Source of the DNA: Cololabis saira
Taxonomy: Eukaryota > Chordata > Actinopteri > Beloniformes > Belonidae
Direction: 5' to 3'
DNA length: 64,000 nt
NCBI RefSeq assembly: GCF_033807715.1
Contig: NC_084591.1
Span: forward strand, 45,593,868-45,657,867
Below are positions 22,924-36,808 of the stretch, one piece after another (position 1 is the stretch's first letter; each line of letters begins with the position of its first letter). A program made the translations under genes and the position numbers. The notes beneath the pieces were generated by a model. That model did not search any database, was not told where the DNA came from, and was given only the letters and a program-made list of their open reading frames with translations.

Positions 22924-24086
22924 GATGCCGCTAGGTAGTGTCAATTCGAAATACCCGTAAAAATGTTGTCACAATAATCAAGCTACTATAGATGAATGCA
23001 CAGACTACTCTTCCCAGTTGAGACATCAGATCTTTTAACCTTGATATGTTTTTAAAGTGGTAGTAGGCTGACTTTGTTTTTGTCTTAATGTGTTTAGGTG
23101 CGAGTCCATCACAACACCCAGATTTCTGCGCTGGTTGCTAGTTTTTAGGTGTATCTGTGGTGACCTGTAATCGTTTGTCTTTGGCTCCAAAGACAATTTT
23201 GTTTAGCTCGAGAAATGTAGATATTGAACAGAAGAGCTCCCAGACTGGAACCTTGGGGAACTCCACATGTGATTCTTGTCTTCTCTGATGTAAAGTTACC
23301 TGTTGACACAAAGTACTTCCTGTTCTCTAAGTATGTTTTGAACCACTTTAGTACAGTTCCAGAAAGACCCGCCCAGTTCTATAGTGGTTTGAGTAAAATA
23401 TTTCGGTCAACTGTATCAAGTGCAACACTGATATCCAGTAACAATAAGACTGACTTTTTTCCCATCATCTGCATTCAAAAATATATCATTGTGACTTTTT
23501 TTGGCAATGATGTCAGAAAAGTAGTACTTCCTTGGATTCCTTAGTTGTAAATTATGAGAGGGAAGTTTGTCTTTATAGATGTCAAAAGGAACCTGGAGAT
23601 TAGTTTTTCTCCAATCAAAAACGTATGCTTTCAAGAGCCTCTTGAAGTTAGAGAGGGACATCGCTGTTCTGATAGCAGCTGGCAGGCGGTTCCACCAGCG
23701 TGGAACACTGTGAAAACTGTCTGGACTGAGAGTTCCTTGAATGTAGGGATGGCGCTGCCAAACAACATTCCTGTGAGGAGCAATTAGCGCCTATGGCGTA
23801 ATTCTGTATGATCGCGTTGAGGCAGATAATTCAAGTGAAAGGGCACAACTCAGGAGAAGAGACAGCAGGCGTAGAGTGAGAAATCTAGTAAAGGAAAGCA
23901 CAGTTCCCTGACTGGGAATGGAACCCAGGGCAAGTTTTCACATTCTAGTCACTTTTTGAACATCCCACCGTGAGCGTACGCGCAATCCTTGTGCACCGCA
24001 CTCTCTGTACATGTGGCCGTTGATCTTTCAACTTGTTGAAACCCTCTGGTGTATATTGTGAGAAATGTATCATAGAAAAAGAGCAG

Positions 24087-24158
24087 TTCCCTGACCGGGA
24101 ATCGAACCCGGGCCGCGGCGGTGAGAGCGCCGAATCCTAACCACTAGACCATCAGGGA
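24087..24158 (-). tRNA. tRNA-Glu (CTC), copy 8
   Basis: Consensus. The units on both sides share CTTGGATTCC for CTTGCATTCC (near 23533 and 24767). Confidence 0.97.
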
Positions 24159-24613
24159 GATGCCGCTAGGTAGTGTCAATTCGAAATACCCGTAAAAATG
24201 TTGTCACAATAATCAAGCTACTATAGATGAATGCACAGACTACTCTTCCCAGTTGAGACATCAGATCTTTTAACCTTGATATGTTTTTAAAGTGGTAGTA
24301 GGCTGACTTTGTTTTTGTCTTAATGTGTTTAGGTGCGAGTCCATCACAACACCCAGATTTCTGCGCTGGTTGCTAGTTTTTAGGTGTATCTGTGGTGACC
24401 TGTAATCGTTTGTCTTTGGCTCCAAAGACAATTTTGTTTAGCTCGAGAAATGTAGATATTGAACAGAAGAGCTCCCAGACTGGAACCTTGGGGAACTCCA
24501 CATGTGATTCTTGTCTTCTCTGATGTAAAGTTACCTGTTGACACAAAGTACTTCCTGTTCTCTAAGTATGTTTTGAACCACTTTAGTACAGTTCCAGAAA
24601 GACCCGCCCAGTT

Positions 24614-24895
24614 CTATAGTGGTTTGAGTAAAATATTTCGGTCAACTGTATCAAGTGCAACACTGATATCCAGTAACAATAAGACTGACTTTTTCCCATC
24701 ATCTGCATTCAAAAATATATCATTGTGACTTTTTTTGGCAATGATGTCAGAAAAGTAGTACTTCCTTGGATTCCTTAGTTGTAAATTATGAGAGGGAAGT
24801 TTGTCTTTATAGATGTCAAAAGGAACCTGGAGATTAGTTTTTCTCCAATCAAAAACGTATGCTTTCAAGAGCCTCTTGAAGTTAGAGAGGGACAT
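24614..24895 (-). pseudogene. LINE remnant with locally restored frame
   Basis: This unit has five instead of six T residues at about 24690-24694. That joins the NARKYYFSDIIAKKSHN piece in frame to polymerase motif A (SVLLLLDISVALDTVDRN), giving a 93-residue frame. All other units are frameshifted here. Motif C is still missing, so no activity is implied. The change is most simply a homopolymer slip or a sequencing error. Confidence 0.8.
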
Positions 24896-25320
24896 CGCTG
24901 TTCTGATAGCAGCTGGCAGGCGGTTCCACCAGCGTGGAACACTGTGAAAACTGTCTGGACTGAGAGTTCCTTGAACGTAGGGATGGCGCTGCCAAACAAC
25001 ATTCCTGTGAGGAGCAATTAGCGCCTATGGCGTAATTCTGTATGATCGCGTTGAGGCAGATAATTCAAGTGAAAGGGCACAACTCAGGAGAAGAGACAGC
25101 AGGCGTAGAGTGAGAAATCTAGTAAAGGAAAGCACAGTTCCCTGACTGGGAATGGAACCCAGGGCAAGTTTTCACATTCTAGTCACTTTTTGAACATCCC
25201 ACCGTGAGCGTACGCGCAATCCTTGTGCACCGCACTCTTTGTACATGTGGCCGTTGATCTTTCAACTTGTTGAAACCCTCTGGTGTATATTGTGAGAAAT
25301 GTATCATAGAAAAAGAGCAG

Positions 25321-25392
25321 TTCCCTGACCGGGAATCGAACCCGGGCCGCGGCGGTGAGAGCGCCGAATCCTAACCACTAGACCATCAGGGA
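25321..25392 (-). tRNA. tRNA-Glu (CTC), copy 9
   Basis: Consensus. 1,234 bp after copy 8 because of the T-run deletion. Confidence 0.97.
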
Positions 25393-26555
25393 GATGCCGC
25401 TAGGTAGTGTCAATTCGAAATACCCGTAAAAATGTTGTCACAATAATCAAGCTACTATAGATGAATGCACAGACTACTCTTCCCAGTTGAGACATCAGAT
25501 CTTTTAACCTTGATATGTTTTTAAAGTGGTAGTAGGCTGACTTTGTTTTTGTCTTAATGTGTTTAGGTGCGAGTCCATCACAACACCCAGATTTCTGCGC
25601 TGGTTGCTAGTTTTTAGGTGTATCTGTGGTGACCTGTAATCGTTTGTCTTTGGCTCCAAAGACAATTTTGTTTAGCTCGAGAAATGTAGATATTGAACAG
25701 AAGAGCTCCCAGACTGGAACCTTGGGGAACTCCACATGTGATTCTTGTCTTCTCTGATGTAAAGTTACCTGTTGACACAAAGTACTTCCTGTTCTCTAAG
25801 TATGTTTTGAACCACTTTAGTACAGTTCCAGAAAGACCCGCCCAGTTCTATAGTGGTTTGAGTAAAATATTTCGGTCAACTGTATCAAGTGCAACACTGA
25901 TATCCAGTAACAATAAGACCGACTTTTTTCCCATCATCTGCATTCAAAAATATATCATTGTAACTTTTTTTGGCAATGATGTCAGAAAAGTAGTACTTCC
26001 TTGCATTCCTTAGTTGTAAATTATGAGAGGGAAGTTTGTCTTTATAGATGTCAAAAGGAACCTGGAGATTCGTTTTTCTCCAATCAAAAACATATGCTTT
26101 CAAGAGCCTCTTGAAGTTAGAGAGGGACATCGCTGTTCTGATAGCAGCTGGCAGGCGGTTCCACCAGCGTGGAACACTGTGAAAACTGTCTGGACTGAGA
26201 GTTCCTTGAACGTAGGGATGGCGCTGCCAAACAACATTCCTGTGAGGAGCAATTAGCGCCTATGGCGTAATTCTGTATGATCGCGTTGAGGCAGATAATT
26301 CAAGTGAAAGGGCACAACTCAGGAGAACAGACAGCAGGCGTAGAGTGAGAAATCTAGTAAAGGAAAGCACAGTTCCCTGACTGGGAATGGAACCCAGGGC
26401 AAGTTTTCACATTCTAGTCACTTTTTGAACATCCCACCGTGAGCGTACGCGCAATCCTTGTGCACCGCACTCTCTGTACATGTGGCCGTTGATCTTTCAA
26501 CTTGTTGAAACCCTCTGGTGTATATTGTGAGAAATGTATCATAGAAAAAGAGCAG

Positions 26556-26627
26556 TTCCCTGACCGGGAATCGAACCCGGGCCGCGGCGGTGAGAGCGCC
26601 GAATCCTAACCACTAGACCATCAGGGA
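26556..26627 (-). tRNA. tRNA-Glu (CTC), copy 10
   Basis: Consensus. Confidence 0.97.
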
Positions 26628-27790
26628 GATGCCGCTAGGTAGTGTCAATTCGAAATACCCGTAAAAATGTTGTCACAATAATCAAGCTACTATAGATGAA
26701 TGCACAGACTACTCTTCCCAGTTGAGACATCAGATCTTTTAACCTTGATATGTTTTTAAAGTGGTAGTAGGCTGACTTTGTTTTTGTCTTAATGTGTTTA
26801 GGTGCGAGTCCATCACAACACCCAGATTTCTGCGCTGGTTGCTAGTTTTTAGGTGTATCTGTGGTGACCTGTAATCGTTTGTCTTTGGCTCCAAAGACAA
26901 TTTTGTTTAGCTCGAGAAATGTAGATATTGAACAGAAGAGCTCCCAGACTGGAACCTTGGGGAACTCCACATGTGATTCTTGTCTTCTCTGATGTAAAGT
27001 TACCTGTTGACACAAAGTACTTCCTGTTCTCTAAGTATGTTTTGAACCACTTTAGTACAGTTCCAGAAAGACCCGCCCAGTTCTATAGTGGTTTGAGTAA
27101 AATATTTCGGTCAACTGTATCAAGTGCAACACTGATATCCAGTAACAATAAGACTGAGTTTTTTCCCATCATCTGCATTCAAAAATATATCATTGTGACT
27201 TTTTTTGGCAATGATGTCAGAAAAGTAGTACTTCCTTGCATTCCTTAGTTGTAAATTATGAGAGGGAAGTTTGTCTTTATAGATGTCAAAAGGAACCTGG
27301 AGATTAGTTTTTCTCCAATCAAAAACGTATGCTTTCAAGAGCCTCTTGAAGTTAGAGAGGGACATCGCTGTTCTGATAGCAGCTGGCAGGCGGTTCCACC
27401 AGCGTGGAACACTGTGAAAACTGTCTGGACTGAGAGTTCCTTGGACGTAGGGATGGCGCTGCCAAACAACATTCCTGTGAGGAGCAATTAGCGCCTATGG
27501 CGTAATTCTGTATGATCGCGTTGAGGCAGATAATTCAAGTGAAAGGGCACAACTCAGGAGAAGAGACAGCAGGCGTAGAGTGAGAAATCTAGTAAAGGAA
27601 AGCACAGTTCCCTGACTGGGAATGGAACCCAGGGCAAGTTTTCACATTCTAGTCACTTTTTGAACATCCCACCGTGAGCGTACGCGCAATCCTTGTGCAC
27701 CGCACTCTTTGTACATGTGGCCGTTGATCTTTCAACTTGTTGAAACCCTCTGGTGTATATTGTGAGAAATGTATCATAGAAAAAGAGCAG

Positions 27791-27862
27791 TTCCCTGACC
27801 GGGAATCGAACCCGGGCCGCGGCGGTGAGAGCGCCGAATCCTAACCACTAGACCATCAGGGA
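27791..27862 (-). tRNA. tRNA-Glu (CTC), copy 11
   Basis: Consensus. Confidence 0.97.
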
Positions 27863-29025
27863 GATGCCGCTAGGTAGTGTCAATTCGAAATACCCGTAAA
27901 AATGTTGTCACAATAATCAAGCTACTATAGATGAATGCACAGACTACTCTTCCCAGTTGAGACATCAGATCTTTTAACCTTGATATGTTTTTAAAGTGGT
28001 AGTAGGCTGACTTTGTTTTTGTCTTAATGTGTTTAGGTGCGAGTCCATCACAACACCCAGATTTCTGCGCTGGTTGCTAGTTTTTAGGTGTATCTGTGGT
28101 GACCTGTAATCGTTTGTCTTTGGCTCCAAAGACAATTTTGTTTAGCTCGAGAAATGTAGATATTGAACAGAAGAGCTCCCAGACTGGAACCTTGGGGAAC
28201 TCCACATGTGATTCTTGTCTTCTCTGATGTAAAGTTACCTGTTGACACAAAGTACTTCCTGTTCTCTAAGTATGTTTTGAACCACTTTAGTACAGTTCCA
28301 GAAAGACCCGCCCAGTTCTATAGTGGTTTGAGTAAAATATTTCGGTCAACTGTATCAAGTGCAACACTGATATCCAGTAACAATAAGACTGACTTTTTTC
28401 CCATCATCTGCATTCAAAAATATATCATTGTGACTTTTTTTGGCAATGATGTCAGAAAAGTAGTACTTCCTTGCATTCCTTAGTTGTAAATTATGAGAGG
28501 GAAGTTTGTCTTTATAGATGTCAAAAGGAACCTGGAGATTAGTTTTTCTCCAATCAAAAACGTATGCTTTCAAGAGCCTCTTGAAGTTAGAGAGGGACAT
28601 CGCTGTTCTGATAGCAGCTGGCAGGCGGTTCCACCAGCGTGGAACACTGTGAAAACTGTCTGGACTGAGAGTTCCTTGAACGTAGGGATGGCGCTGCCAA
28701 ACAACATTCCTGTGAGGAGCAATTAGCGCCTATGGCGTAATTCTGTATGATCGCGTTGAGGCAGATAATTCAAGTGAAAGGGCACAACTCAGGAGAAGAG
28801 ACAGCAGGCGTAGAGTGAGAAATCTAGTAAAGGAAAGCACAGTTCCCTGACTGGGAATGGAACCCAGGGCAAGTTTTCACATTCTAGTCACTTTTTGAAC
28901 ATCCCACCGTGAGCGTACGCGCAATCCTTGTGCACCGCACTCTCTGTACATGTGGCCGTTGATCTTTCAACTTGTTGAAACCCTCTGGTGTATATTGTGA
29001 GAAATGTATCATAGAAAAAGAGCAG

Positions 29026-29097
29026 TTCCCTGACCGGGAATCGAACCCGGGCCGCGGCGGTGAGAGCGCCGAATCCTAACCACTAGACCATCAGGGA
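29026..29097 (-). tRNA. tRNA-Glu (CTC), copy 12
   Basis: Consensus. Confidence 0.97.
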
Positions 29098-30260
29098 GAT
29101 GCCGCTAGGTAGTGTCAATTCGAAATACCCGTAAAAATGTTGTCACAATAATCAAGCTACTATAGATGAATGCACAGACTACTCTTCCCAGTTGAGACAT
29201 CAGATCTTTTAACCTTGATATGTTTTTAAAGTGGTAGTAGGCTGACTTTGTTTTTGTCTTAATGTGTTTAGGTGCGAGTCCATCACAACACCCAGATTTC
29301 TGCGCTGGTTGCTAGTTTTTAGGTGTATCTGTGGTGACCTGTAATCGTTTGTCTTTGGCTCCAAAGACAATTTTGTTTAGCTCGAGAAATGTAGATATTG
29401 AACAGAAGAGCTCCCAGACTGGAACCTTGGGGAACTCCACATGTGATTCTTGTCTTCTCTGATGTAAAGTTACCTGTTGACACAAAGTACTTCCTGTTCT
29501 CTAAGTATGTTTTGAACCACTTTAGTACAGTTCCAGAAAGACCCGCCCAGTTCTATAGTGGTTTGAGTAAAATATTTCGGTCAACTGTATCAAGTGCAAC
29601 ACTGATATCCAGTAACAATAAGACTGACTTTTTTCCCATCATCTGCATTCAAAAATATATCATTGTGACTTTTTTTGGCAATGATGTCAGAAAAGTAGTA
29701 CTTCCTTGCATTCCTTAGTTGTAAATTATGAGAGGGAAGTTTGTCTTTATAGATGTCAAAAGGAACCTGGAGATTCGTTTTTCTCCAATCAAAAACGTAT
29801 GCTTTCAAGAGCCTCTTGAAGTTAGAGAGGGACATCGCTGTTCTGATAGCAGCTGGCAGGCGGTTCCACCAGCGTGGAACACTGTGAAAACTGTCTGGAC
29901 TGAGAGTTCCTTGAACGTAGGGATGGCGCTGCCAAACAACATTCCTGTGAGGAGCAATTAGCGCCTATGGCGTAATTCTGTATGATCGCGTTGAGGCAGA
30001 TAATTCAAGTGAAAGGGCACAACTCAGGAGAAGAGACAGCAGGCGTAGAGTGAGAAATCTAGTAAAGGAAAGCACAGTTCCCTGACTGGGAATGGAACCC
30101 AGGGCAAGTTTTCACATTCTAGTCACTTTTTGAACATCCCACCGTGAGCGTACGCGCAATCCTTGTGCACCGCACTCTCTGTACATGTGGCCGTTGATCT
30201 TTCAACTTGTTGGAACCCCCTGGTGTATATTGTGAGAAATGTATCATAGAAAAAGAGCAG

Positions 30261-30332
30261 TTCCCTGACCGGGAATCGAACCCGGGCCGCGGCGGTGAGA
30301 GCGCCGAATCCTAACCACTAGACCATCAGGGA
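30261..30332 (-). tRNA. tRNA-Glu (CTC), copy 13
   Basis: Consensus. Its 3' flank carries TTGGAACCCCCTGG (near 30209), a variant otherwise seen only beside copy 17. Confidence 0.97.
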
Positions 30333-31495
30333 GATGCCGCTAGGTAGTGTCAATTCGAAATACCCGTAAAAATGTTGTCACAATAATCAAGCTACTATAG
30401 ATGAATGCACAGACTACTCTTCCCAGTTGAGACATCAGATCTTTTAACCTTGATATGTTTTTAAAGTGGTAGTAGGCTGACTTTGTTTTTGTCTTAATGT
30501 GTTTAGGTGCGAGTCCATCACAACACCCAGATTTCTGCGCTGGTTGCTAGTTTTTAGGTGTATCTGTGGTGACCTGTAATCGTTTGTCTTTGGCTCCAAA
30601 GACAATTTTGTTTAGCTCGAGAAATGTAGATATTGAACAGAAGAGCTCCCAGACTGGAACCTTGGGGAACTCCACATGTGATTCTTGTCTTCTCTGATGT
30701 AAAGTTACCTGTTGACACAAAGTACTTCCTGTTCTCTAAGTATGTTTTGAACCACTTTAGTACAGTTCCAGAAAGACCCGCCCAGTTCTATAGTGGTTTG
30801 AGTAAAATATTTCGGTCAACTGTATCAAGTGCAACACTGATATCCAGTAACAATAAGACTGACTTTTTTCCCATCATCTGCATTCAAAAATATATCATTG
30901 TGACTTTTTTTGGCAATGATGTCAGAAAAGTAGTACTTCCTTGCATTCCTTAGTTGTAAATTATGAAAGGGAAGTTTGTCTGTATAGATGTCAAAAGGAA
31001 CCTGGAGATTAGTTTTTCTCCAATCAAAAACGTATGCTTTCAAGAGCCTCTTGAAGTTAGAGAGGGACATCGCTGTTCTGATAGCAGCTGGCAGGCGGTT
31101 CCACCAGCGTGGAACACTGTGAAAACTGTCTGGACTGAGAGTTCCTTGAACGTAGGGATGGCGCTGCCAAACAACATTCCTGTGAGGAGCAATTAGCGCC
31201 TATGGCGTAATTCTGTATGATCGCGTTGAGGCAGATAATTCAAGTGAAAGGGCACAACTCAGGAGAAGAGACAGCAGGCGTAGAGTGAGAAATCTAGTAA
31301 AGGAAAGCACAGTTCCCTGACTGGGAATGGAACCCAGGGCAAGTTTTCACATTCTAGTCACTTTTTGAACATCCCACCGTGAGCGTACGCGCAATCCTTG
31401 TGCACCGCACTCTCTGTACATGTGGCCGTTGATCTTTCAACTTGTTGAAACCCTCTGGTGTATATTGTGAGAAATGTATCATAGAAAAAGAGCAG

Positions 31496-31567
31496 TTCCC
31501 TGACCGGGAATCGAACCCAGGCCGCGGCAGTGAGAGCGCCGAATCCTAACCACTAGACCATCAGGGA
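31496..31567 (-). tRNA. tRNA-Glu (CTC), copy 14, C39T and C50T
   Basis: Two changes: C39T makes a G31-U39 wobble closing the anticodon loop, and C50T makes a U50-G64 wobble in the T stem. The fold is kept but weakened. The 5' flank has GTTGTGTC for GTAGTGTC. Confidence 0.85.
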
Positions 31568-32730
31568 GATGCCGCTAGGTTGTGTCAATTCGAAATACCC
31601 GTAAAAATGTTGTCACAATAATCAAGCTACTATAGATGAATGCACAGACTACTCTTCCCAGTTGAGACATCAGATCTTTTAACCTTGATATGTTTTTAAA
31701 GTGGTAGTAGGCTGACTTTGTTTTTGTCTTAATGTGTTTAGGTGCGAGTCCATCACAACACCCAGATTTCTGCGCTGGTTGCTAGTTTTTAGGTGTATCT
31801 GTGGTGACCTGTAATCGTTTGTCTTTGGCTCCAAAGACAATTTTGTTTAGCTCGAGAAATGTAGATATTGAACAGAAGAGCTCCCAGACTGGAACCTTGG
31901 GGAACTCCACATGTGATTCTTGTCTTCTCTGATGTAAAGTTACCTGTTGACACAAAGTACTTCCTGTTCTCTAAGTATGTTTTGAACCACTTTAGTACAG
32001 TTCCAGAAAGACCCGCCCAGTTCTATAGTGGTTTGAGTAAAATATTTCGGTCAACTGTATCAAGTGCAACACTGATATCCAGTAACAATAAGACTGACTT
32101 TTTTCCCATCATCTGCATTCAAAAATATATCATTGTGACTTTTTTTGGCAATGATGTCAGAAAAGTAGTACTTCCTTGCATTCCTTAGTTGTAAATTATG
32201 AGAGGGAAGTTTGTCTGTATAGATGTCAAAAGGAACCTGGAGATTAGTTTTTCTCCAATCAAAAACGTATGCTTTCAAGACCCTCTTGAAGTTAGAGAGG
32301 GACATCGCTGTTCTGATAGCAGCTGGCAGGCGGTTCCACCAGCGTGGAACACTGTGAAAACTGTCTGGACTGAGAGTTCCTTGAACGTAGGGATGGCGCT
32401 GCCAAACAACATTCCTGTGAGGAGCAATTAGCGCCTATGGCGTAATTCTGTATGATCGCGTTGAGGCAGATAATTCAAGTGAAAGGGCACAACTCAGGAG
32501 AAGAGACAGCAGGCGTAGAGTGAGAAATCTAGTAAAGGAAAGCACAGTTCCCTGACTGGGAATGGAACCCAGGGCAAGTTTTCACATTCTAGTCACTTTT
32601 TGAACATCCCACCGTGAGCGTACGCGCAATCCTTGTGCACCGCACTCTCTGTACATGTGGCCGTTGATCTTTCAACTTGTTGAAACCCTCTGGTGTATAT
32701 TGTGAGAAATGTATCATAGAAAAAGAGCAG

Positions 32731-32802
32731 TTCCCTGACCGGGAATCGAACCCGGGCCGCGGCGGTGAGAGCGCCGAATCCTAACCACTAGACCATCAGG
32801 GA
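32731..32802 (-). tRNA. tRNA-Glu (CTC), copy 15
   Basis: Consensus. Units from 30.6 to 33.7 kb share GTCTGTATAG for GTCTTTATAG. Confidence 0.97.
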
Positions 32803-33965
32803 GATGCCGCTAGGTAGTGTCAATTCGAAATACCCGTAAAAATGTTGTCACAATAATCAAGCTACTATAGATGAATGCACAGACTACTCTTCCCAGTTGA
32901 GACATCAGATCTTTTAACCTTGATATGTTTTTAAAGTGGTAGTAGGCTGACTTTGTTTTTGTCTTAATGTGTTTAGGTGCGAGTCCATCACAACACCCAG
33001 ATTTCTGCGCTGGTTGCTAGTTTTTAGGTGTATCTGTGGTGACCTGTAATCGTTTGTCTTTGGCTCCAAAGACAATTTTGTTTAGCTCGAGAAATGTAGA
33101 TATTGAACAGAAGAGCTCCCAGACTGGAACCTTGGGGAACTCCACATGTGATTCTTGTCTTCTCTGATGTAAAGTTACCTGTTGACACAAAGTACTTCCT
33201 GTTCTCTAAGTATGTTTTGAACCACTTTAGTACAGTTCCAGAAAGACCCGCCCAGTTCTATAGTGGTTTGAGTAAAATATTTCGCTCAACTGTATCAAGT
33301 GCAACACTGATATCCAGTAACAATAAGACTGACTTTTTTCCCATCATCTGCATTCAAAAATATATCATTATGACTTTTTTTGGCAATGATGTCAGAAAAG
33401 TAGTACTTCCTTGCATTCCTTAGTTGTAAATTATGAGAGGGAAGTTTGTCTGTATAGATGTCAAAAGGAACCTGGAGATTAGTTTTTCTCCAATCAAAAA
33501 CGTATGCTTTCAAGAGCCTCTTGAAGTTAGAGAGGGACATCGCTGTTCTGATAGCAGCTGGCAGGCGGTTCCACCAGCGTGGAACACTGTGAAAACTGTC
33601 TGGACTGAGAGTTCCTTGAACGTAGGGATGGCGCTGCCAAACAACATTCCTGTGAGGAGCAATTAGCGCCTATGGCGTAATTCTGTATGATCGCGTTGAG
33701 GCAGATAATTCAAGTGAAAGGGCACAACTCAGGAGAAGAGACAGCAGGCGTAGAGTGAGAAATCTAGTAAAGGAAAGCACAGTTCCCTGACTGGGAATGG
33801 AACCCAGGGCAAGTTTTCACATTCTAGTCACTTTTTGAACATCCCACCGTGAGCGTACGCGCAATCCTTGTGCACCGCACTCTCTGTACATGTGGCCGTT
33901 GATCTTTCAACTTGTTGAAACCCTCTGGTGTATATTGTGAGAAATGTATCATAGAAAAAGAGCAG

Positions 33966-34034
33966 TTCCCTGACCGGGAATCTAACCCGGGCTGCGGGCG
34001 GTGAGAGCGCCGAATCCTAACCACTAGACCATCA
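33966..34034 (-). pseudogene. tRNA-Glu pseudogene, truncated at the mini-unit junction (copy 16)
   Basis: The first four residues of the acceptor stem are missing: the plus strand goes from ACCATCA directly to ATTAGCGCC. It also has C56 to A in the T loop (loss of an almost invariant base), a base substitution and a one-base insertion in the variable/anticodon-stem region (GCTGCGGGCGG). It cannot form a normal cloverleaf. Confidence 0.95.
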
Positions 34035-34338
34035 ATTAGCGCCTATGGCGTAATTCTGTATGATCGCGTTGAGGCAGATAATTCAAGTGAAAGGGCACAA
34101 CTCAGGAGAAGAGACAGCAGGCGTAGAGTGAGAAATCTAGTAAAGGAAAGCACAGTTCCCTGACTGGGAATGGAACCCAGGGCAAGTTTTCACATTCTAG
34201 TCACTTTTTGAACATCCCACCGTGAGCGTACGCGCAATCCTTGTGCACCGCACTCTCTGTACATGTGGCCGTTGATCTTTCAACTTGTTGGAACCCCCTG
34301 GTGTATATTGTGAGAAATGTATCATAGAAAAAGAGCAG
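34033..34338 (-). repeat. Mini-unit lacking the LINE part
   Basis: Between the broken tRNA and copy 17 only the ATTAGCGCC-to-tRNA end of the unit is present, including one decayed tRNA (from 34156). The tRNA-to-tRNA distance is 373 bp, so about 862 bp of LINE-derived sequence is missing. The joint shares only CA between the two donor sequences, pointing to end joining or replication slippage rather than equal exchange. Confidence 0.92.
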
Positions 34339-34410
34339 TTCCCTGACCGGGAATCGAACCCGGGCCGCGGCGGTGAGAGCGCCGAATCCTAACCACTAGA
34401 CCATCAGGGA
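34339..34410 (-). tRNA. tRNA-Glu (CTC), copy 17
   Basis: Consensus. Shares the flank variant TTGGAACCCCCTGG with copy 13. Confidence 0.97.
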
Positions 34411-35573
34411 GATGCCGCTAGGTAGTGTCAATTCGAAATACCCGTAAAAATGTTGTCACAATAATCAAGCTACTATAGATGAATGCACAGACTACTCTTC
34501 CCAGTTGAGACATCAGATCTTTTAACCTTGATATGTTTTTAAAGTGGTAGTAGGCTGACTTTGTTTTTGTCTTAATGTGTTTAGGTGCGAGTCCATCACA
34601 ACACCCAGATTTCTGCGCTGGTTGCTAGTTTTTAGGTGTATCTGTGGTGACCTGTAATCGTTTGTCTTTGGCTCCAAAGACAATTTTGTTTAGCTCGAGA
34701 AATGTAGATATTGAACAGAAGAGCTCCCAGACTGGAACCTTGGGGAACTCCACATGTGATTCTTGTCTTCTCTGATGTAAAGTTACCTGTTGACACAAAG
34801 TACTTCCTGTTCTCTAAGTATGTTTTGAACCACTTTAGTACAGTTCCAGAAAGACCCGCCCAGTTCTATAGTGGTTTGAGTAAAATATTTCGGTCAACTG
34901 TATCAAGTGCAACACTGATATCCAGTAACAATAAGACTGACTTTTTTCCCATCATCTGCATTCAAAAATATATCATTGTGACTTTTTTTGGCAATGATGT
35001 CAGAAAAGTAGTACTTCCTTGCATTCCTTAGTTGTAAATTATGAGAGGGAAGTTTGTCTGTATAGATGTCAAAAGGAACCTGGAGATTAGTTTTTCTCCA
35101 ATCAAAAACGTATGCTTTCAAGAGCCTCTTGAAGTTAGAGAGGGACATCGCTGTTCTGATAGCAGCTGGCAGGCGGTTCCACCAGCGTGGAACACTGTGA
35201 AAACTGTCTGGACTGAGAGTTCCTTGAACGTAGGGATGGCGCTGCCAAACAACATTCCTGTGAGGAGCAATTAGCGCCTATGGCGTAATTCTGTATGATC
35301 GCGTTGAGGCAGATAATTCAAGTGAAAGGGCACAACTCAGGAGAAGAGACAGCAGGCGTAGAGTGAGAAATCTAGTAAAGGAAAGCACAGTTCCCTGACT
35401 GGGAATGGAACCCAGGGCAAGTTTTCACATTCTAGTCACTTTTTGAACATCCCACCGTGAGCGTACGCGCAATCCTTGTGCACCGCACTCTCTGTACATG
35501 TGGCCGTTGATCTTTCAACTTGTTGAAACCCTCTGGTGTATATTGTGAGAAATGTATCATAGAAAAAGAGCAG

Positions 35574-35645
35574 TTCCCTGACCGGGAATCGAACCCGGGC
35601 CGCGGCGGTGAGAGCGCCGAATCCTAACCACTAGACCATCAGGGA
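35574..35645 (-). tRNA. tRNA-Glu (CTC), copy 18
   Basis: Consensus. Confidence 0.97.
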
Positions 35646-36808
35646 GATGCCGCTAGGTAGTGTCAATTCGAAATACCCGTAAAAATGTTGTCACAATAAT
35701 CAAGCTACTATAGATGAATGCACAGACTACTCTTCCCAGTTGAGACATCAGATCTTTTAACCTTGATATGTTTTTAAAGTGGTAGTAGGCTGACTTTGTT
35801 TTTGTCTTAATGTGTTTAGGTGCGAGTCCATCACAACACCCAGATTTCTGCGCTGGTTGCTAGTTTTTAGGTGTATCTGTGGTGACCTGTAATCGTTTGT
35901 CTTTGGCTCCAAAGACAATTTTGTTTAGCTCGAGAAATGTAGATATTGAACAGAAGAGCTCCCAGACTGGAACCTTGGGGAACTCCACATATGATTCTTG
36001 TCTTCTCTGATGTAAAGTTACCTGTTGACACAAAGTACTTCCTGTTCTCTAAGTATGTTTTGAACCACTTTAGTACAGTTCCAGAAAGACCCGCCCAGTT
36101 CTATAGTGGTTTGAGTAAAATATTTCGGTCAACTGTATCAAGTGCAACACTGATATCCAGTAACAATAAGACTGACTTTTTTCCCATCATCTGCATTCAA
36201 AAATATATCATTGTGACTTTTTTTGGCAATGATGTCAGAAAAGTAGTACTTCCTTGCATTCCTTAGTTGTAAATTATGAGAGGGAAGTTTGTCTTTATAG
36301 ATGTCAAAAGGAACCTGGAGATTAGTTTTTCTCCAATCAAAAACGTATGCTTTCAAGAGCCTCTTGAAGTTAGAGAGGGACATCGCTGTTCTGATAGCAG
36401 CTGGCAGGCGGTTCCACCAGCGTGGAACACTGTGAAAACTGTCTGGACTGAGAGTTCCTTGAACGTAGGGATGCCGCTGCCAAACAACATTCCTGTGAGG
36501 AGCAATTAGCGCCTATGGCGTAATTCTGTATGATCGCGTTGAGGCAGATAATTCAAGTGAAAGGGCACAACTCAGGAGAAGAGACAGCAGGCGTAGAGTG
36601 AGAAATCTAGTAAAGGAAAGCACAGTTCCCTGACTGGGAATGGAACCCAGGGCAAGTTTTCACATTCTAGTCACTTTTTGAACATCCCACCGTGAGCGTA
36701 CGCGCAATCCTTGTGCACCACACTCTCTGTACATGTGGCCGTTGATCTTTCAACTTGTTGAAACCCTCTGGTGTATATTGTGAGAAATGTATCATAGAAA
36801 AAGAGCAG

